DNA from: Streptosporangium subroseum
Lineage (GTDB): Bacteria > Actinomycetota > Actinomycetes > Streptosporangiales > Streptosporangiaceae
DNA length: 50,908 nucleotides
Direction: 5' to 3'
Assembly (NCBI RefSeq): GCF_900188345.1
Contig: NZ_FZOD01000071.1
Coordinates: forward strand, 1-50,908
Below the pieces are notes generated by a model. The model had not been told where the DNA came from. It searched no databases and saw only the letters and a program-made list of their open reading frames with translations. The position numbers and the translations under genes were made by a program. Positions 48,302 to 50,908 of this stretch are shown one piece after another (the stretch's first letter is position 1; each line of letters begins with the position of its first letter).

Positions 48302-48375
48302 CTAGGGGAGGTCGTGGGAGATGCCGTCGAGCAGCCACGCGAGGCCCTGCTCGAAGTTGTCGTCCATGCTGGGCG
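48302..48375 (-). pseudogene. remnant of a TetR-family regulator, C-terminal end only
   Basis: On the minus strand the frame ending in TAG at 48302-48304 encodes SMDDNFEQGLAWLLDGISHD followed by LP. The FEQGLxxLLDGI segment is the usual last helix of TetR_C_1 regulators (as in FEFGLDxLLDG). Upstream of it the frame has no TetR character. It is a 3' fragment between the ABM gene and the XRE gene, so an older TetR gene was probably replaced or interrupted here. Confidence 0.55.
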
Positions 48376-48481
48376 GTCCTGTTGCCCCGGCGCGCGATCG
48401 GGGGTGTTCGCCGACGGTGAGAACCGCTCCTGGGTGTAATGCGTCCTCCCTGCCGACGAGCTTCCGACATACGGTGACGAA

Positions 48482-49309
48482 ATGGACAGCGAGAATCTCC
48501 TTGGAGAGTTCCTTCGCGCTCGGCGCGAGGTCACCACTCCCAGACAGGTAGGACTGCTGCACGTCGGTTCCCGCCGGACGCCGGGACTGCGCCGGGAGGA
48601 GGTGGCGATGCTGGCGGACGTCAGCACCGACTACTACATCCGCCTGGAACAGGGGCGCGAGCGCCATCCGTCCGAGCGGGTGCTCGGTGCCCTGGTACGG
48701 GTGCTGGATCTCGGTCCCGACGCCGCGACGCACCTGTACGAGCTCGCCCACCCGAGGTCGCGGCCGCGCGGAGCGACCGCTCAGGTGGAGCAGGTGAGCC
48801 CGGACCTGCTGCGGCTGATGCGGGGCTGGTCCTCCACCCCGGCGTTCGTGTGCGACCGCTGGATGGACGTGCTGGCCGCGAACACGCTGGCCACCGCACT
48901 CTTCAGAGAACTGGAGCACGGGGACAACCTGATCCGGACGGTCTTCCTGGACCCCGCCGCACGCACGTTCTACCGGGACTGGGAGAAGGTCGCCCGAGCC
49001 AAGGTGGCTCACCTCCGCTCCGCCGCGGGAGCGGACCTCGACGATCCCTATCTGGTCGAGCTGGTCGATGAGCTCTCCCTCGAAAGCGAGGAGTTCCGCC
49101 TGCTGTGGGCGCGCCATGACGTCGTCGGCAAGACCCACGAGGCCAAGCGTATTCACCACCGCGAGGTCGGCGATCTGACCCTCACCTGCGAGCTGTTCAA
49201 CATCAGCAGTGCTCCCGGCCAGCAGCTGACCATCTTCCAGGCCGAGCCGGCCAGCCCTTCCGAGCATGCCCTGGCCCTGCTGGGCAGCCTCGCCGTCATG
49301 ACGGCATAG
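48482..49309 (+). CDS. XRE-family regulator, MmyB-like
   Basis: 275 residues. The helix-turn-helix is GEFLRARREVTTPRQVGLLH, RRTPGLRREEVAMLADVSTD, YYIRLEQGRERHPS. The C-terminal part (FVCDRWMDVLAANTLATALF, FYRDWEKVARAKVAHLRSAA, HHREVGDLTLTCELFNISSA) is the MmyB-like ligand-binding (PAS-like) domain. Known: such regulators in Streptomyces control antibiotic or oxidoreductase genes and may bind fatty-acid-like ligands. Divergent from the ABM gene across about 230 bp that also hold a TetR fragment. Confidence 0.9.
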   Translation: MDSENLLGEFLRARREVTTPRQVGLLHVGSRRTPGLRREEVAMLADVSTDYYIRLEQGRERHPSERVLGALVRVLDLGPDAATHLYELAHPRSRPRGATAQVEQVSPDLLRLMRGWSSTPAFVCDRWMDVLAANTLATALFRELEHGDNLIRTVFLDPAARTFYRDWEKVARAKVAHLRSAAGADLDDPYLVELVDELSLESEEFRLLWARHDVVGKTHEAKRIHHREVGDLTLTCELFNISSAPGQQLTIFQAEPASPSEHALALLGSLAVMTA

Positions 49310-49511
49310 AACGGCATGCTCCGTCCCCACGCCCCATATCTGCCGTTCTCGCCATGCCGCTGGGCAGGCATTACCAATTTCGGCGATTCATGAGCTTTCG
49401 CCCTTCATCGGCTTGCGGGGACGGAGCCGAGGACAGAGCCATGGCCCCTGTCGGGCTTCTGCGGCGTGATGGCCCGGTCGTCGGTAGGTACCCATCCTGG
49501 AAGGAGACACG

Positions 49512-50908
49512 GTGAGGTTGGTATCGCGTTTGCGTTCGATCCTGCGCCTGCGTTCGATCCAGGGGCGATACACCACGGCGGCGACGGCGTTGTTGCTGGT
49601 GGTGCTGGTCGTGGTGGGGGTGAGCTGCGATCTGGTGATCCGCTATCGCATCGAGGACGACGTGTTCAAAAGCGCCGAGCGGGTGGCCAGCCAGTGGAGT
49701 GCGGCGGCTCGAACCGGAGGAATGCCCGAGATGATTCCGGCTTCGGGCGGGGTGGATCTGGTGCAGCTGGTCGACGCCCAGGGGGCGGTGGTACGGGCGA
49801 GCCGGCGCGCGCGGGGGCGCGCGCCGTTGAGTGCCATCAGGCCGCCGTCCAACGACCGTTTCCAGCGGTTGCATGACAACGGGTTGTTGTTGATGGCGAT
49901 CCGGGTCTCGCCGGCCCCGGAGGCGCCGGTGATCTATGCCGGTAGTGCGGAGCCGCGGTTGCTGGGTCGGCATTATCTGGAGTTGTTCTTGGCGGTGGCG
50001 GCGTTGGTGTTGCTGGGTTTGGCGGGGTGGTTGACGTGGTGGGTGGTGGGTCGGACGTTGCGGCCGGTGGCGGCGATCCGGGCGCGGATGGCGGAGATCA
50101 CCGGTAGTGATGTGAGTCTGCGGGTGCCGGTGCCGGCGGGTGAGGATGAGTTCGCGTTGCTGGCGCGCACGGCGAATCAGAGTTTGGAGCGGTTGCAGGA
50201 GGTGGTGGAGCAGCAGCGGCAGTTTGCCTCGACGACCTCGCATGAGTTGCGGACTCCGATCGCGGGGTTGCGGATGCAGTTGGAGGAGGCGTTGCTGTAT
50301 CCCGATGAGGTGGATGCGGTCGACAGTATTCGGGGGGCGCTGTCGGCGACGGGGAGGTTGGAGGCGATTGTCAATGATTTGTTGTTGCTGGCGCGGTTGC
50401 GGGTGGCGGAGCCGGCGGCGCGGGAGTTGATTGATCTGGGCAAGTTGGTGACGGAGGAGGCGATGCAGGTTTCGCAGAGTGCGGGGGTGGCGGTGTATGT
50501 GCATGCGGCGTCGGGGGTGTGGGTGTCGGGTTCGCAGATCCGGTTGATTCGGGTGGTGGGTAATTTGCTGAGTAATGCTCGCCGGCATGCGGCTGCCAGT
50601 GTGGAGGTGTCGGTGGAGGCGATCGATGGTCGGGCGGTGTTGGCGGTGGTCGATGATGGGGCGGGGGTGGCGCCGGCCGATCGGGAGCGGGTGTTTGAGC
50701 GGTTTACCCGGTTGGCCGATGGGCGGCGTCGGGATGCGGGGGGCAGTGGTTTGGGGTTGGCTATTTCGCGGGATATCGCTGAGGCGCATCGGGGGAGTTT
50801 GCGGATCGAGGATTCGCCGCGGGGGGCGCGTTTTGTGTTGCGGTTGCCGTTGTTGCATGTTCAGGGCGGTGTTGAGGGTTCGGCCTCGACCGATCATTAC
50901 GGGCCCAC
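49512..50908 (+). CDS. sensor histidine kinase, cut by window end
   Basis: 465 codons from GTG 49512 (AAGGAG 6 nt upstream of it) to the window edge without a stop. A first membrane segment (ALLLVVLVVVGVSCDLVI) lies near 27-45, a sensor domain follows, then a second segment (LELFLAVAALVLLGLAGWLT) near 160-180, a HAMP region, the H box FASTTSHELRTPIAGL near 240, the N box VVGNLLSNARRHA, and VVDDGAGVAPADRERVFERF with GGSGLGLAISRDI. Known: it autophosphorylates and passes phosphate to a response regulator, not seen here. From about 49900 codon use turns strongly to TTG, GTG and CGG, giving a G-rich plus strand unlike the neighbours. Confidence 0.9.
   Translation, partial: MRLVSRLRSILRLRSIQGRYTTAATALLLVVLVVVGVSCDLVIRYRIEDDVFKSAERVASQWSAAARTGGMPEMIPASGGVDLVQLVDAQGAVVRASRRARGRAPLSAIRPPSNDRFQRLHDNGLLLMAIRVSPAPEAPVIYAGSAEPRLLGRHYLELFLAVAALVLLGLAGWLTWWVVGRTLRPVAAIRARMAEITGSDVSLRVPVPAGEDEFALLARTANQSLERLQEVVEQQRQFASTTSHELRTPIAGLRMQLEEALLYPDEVDAVDSIRGALSATGRLEAIVNDLLLLARLRVAEPAARELIDLGKLVTEEAMQVSQSAGVAVYVHAASGVWVSGSQIRLIRVVGNLLSNARRHAAASVEVSVEAIDGRAVLAVVDDGAGVAPADRERVFERFTRLADGRRRDAGGSGLGLAISRDIAEAHRGSLRIEDSPRGARFVLRLPLLHVQGGVEGSASTDHYGP

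Noticed and set aside
49371..50897. 508-codon minus-strand open frame rich in His, Arg and Pro
   Set aside because: Its odd composition is the mirror of a G-rich kinase gene with all histidine-kinase boxes on the plus strand.

Overview
The window is high-GC actinomycete chromosomal DNA. GlnR, MshD (mycothiol), MurT/GatD, a Nur-like Fur protein, and many GTG starts with AAGGAG-type ribosome sites all point to Actinobacteria. The overall look suggests Streptosporangiales, but the order is an inference. From memory, mshD, glnR, thioredoxin, sulfurtransferase, DUF1416 and nitrobindin also lie close together in Mycobacterium (around Rv0811c-Rv0819) and Streptomyces, so the right three quarters is conserved core chromosome.

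Left region (1-12.15 kb) is accessory. It starts with a truncated IS3-type transposase gene, a tandem pair of IS-end-like repeats, an atypical NAD-dependent epimerase and an AT-rich orphan gene with a Schlafen/AlbA_2 domain. Then comes an actinomycete integrative and conjugative element (AICE) of the pSAM2 type: XRE-TPR regulator, two small proteins, GntR/KorSA-like repressor, Pra-like activator, TraB/FtsK-like translocase, RepSA-like rolling-circle initiator, excisionase and tyrosine integrase. The integrase end abuts the 3' end of a tRNA-Gly(TCC) gene, the presumed attachment site. I found no second copy of the tRNA 3' end to the left, so the left boundary is open. A promoter flanked by two matching operators drives pra.

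Core region A (12.2-25.1 kb): dCTP deaminase, DUF47/Pit phosphate transport pair, mycothiol synthase, secreted 5'-nucleotidase, glnR divergent from a MoaD/ThiS-like gene, an LmeA-like protein, an ECF sigma/anti-sigma pair, and a sulfur cluster (membrane thioredoxin, Cys-containing leader peptide, DUF4395, sulfurtransferase, DUF1416). A DsbA-like protein fused to a TPR-like tail follows, with an altered CxxC motif.

Region B (25.1-34.5 kb) is the least understood. A multipass membrane protein is followed by a divergent pair of transcription units. One encodes three anchored or exported proteins of unknown function. The other encodes a membrane protein that looks like an ATPase without its P-loop, plus a 1007-residue HerA/VirB4-like ATPase. 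This is my main candidate for an undescribed envelope-associated system.

Region C (34.7-50.9 kb): murT-gatD, a DsrE-like protein, nitrobindin, a DUF2470 protein, a promoter-driven 13-codon mini-gene next to a complex RNA fold, SRPBCC protein, MarR regulator, Fur/Nur-like regulator, YgfZ, a secreted tandem-repeat protein, dtd, asparaginase, a DUF2207 protein, a zinc metallopeptidase, a monooxygenase/XRE pair beside a TetR remnant, and a sensor kinase cut by the window end. Several intergenic regions carry degenerate tandem repeats, and at three loci these span stop codons.
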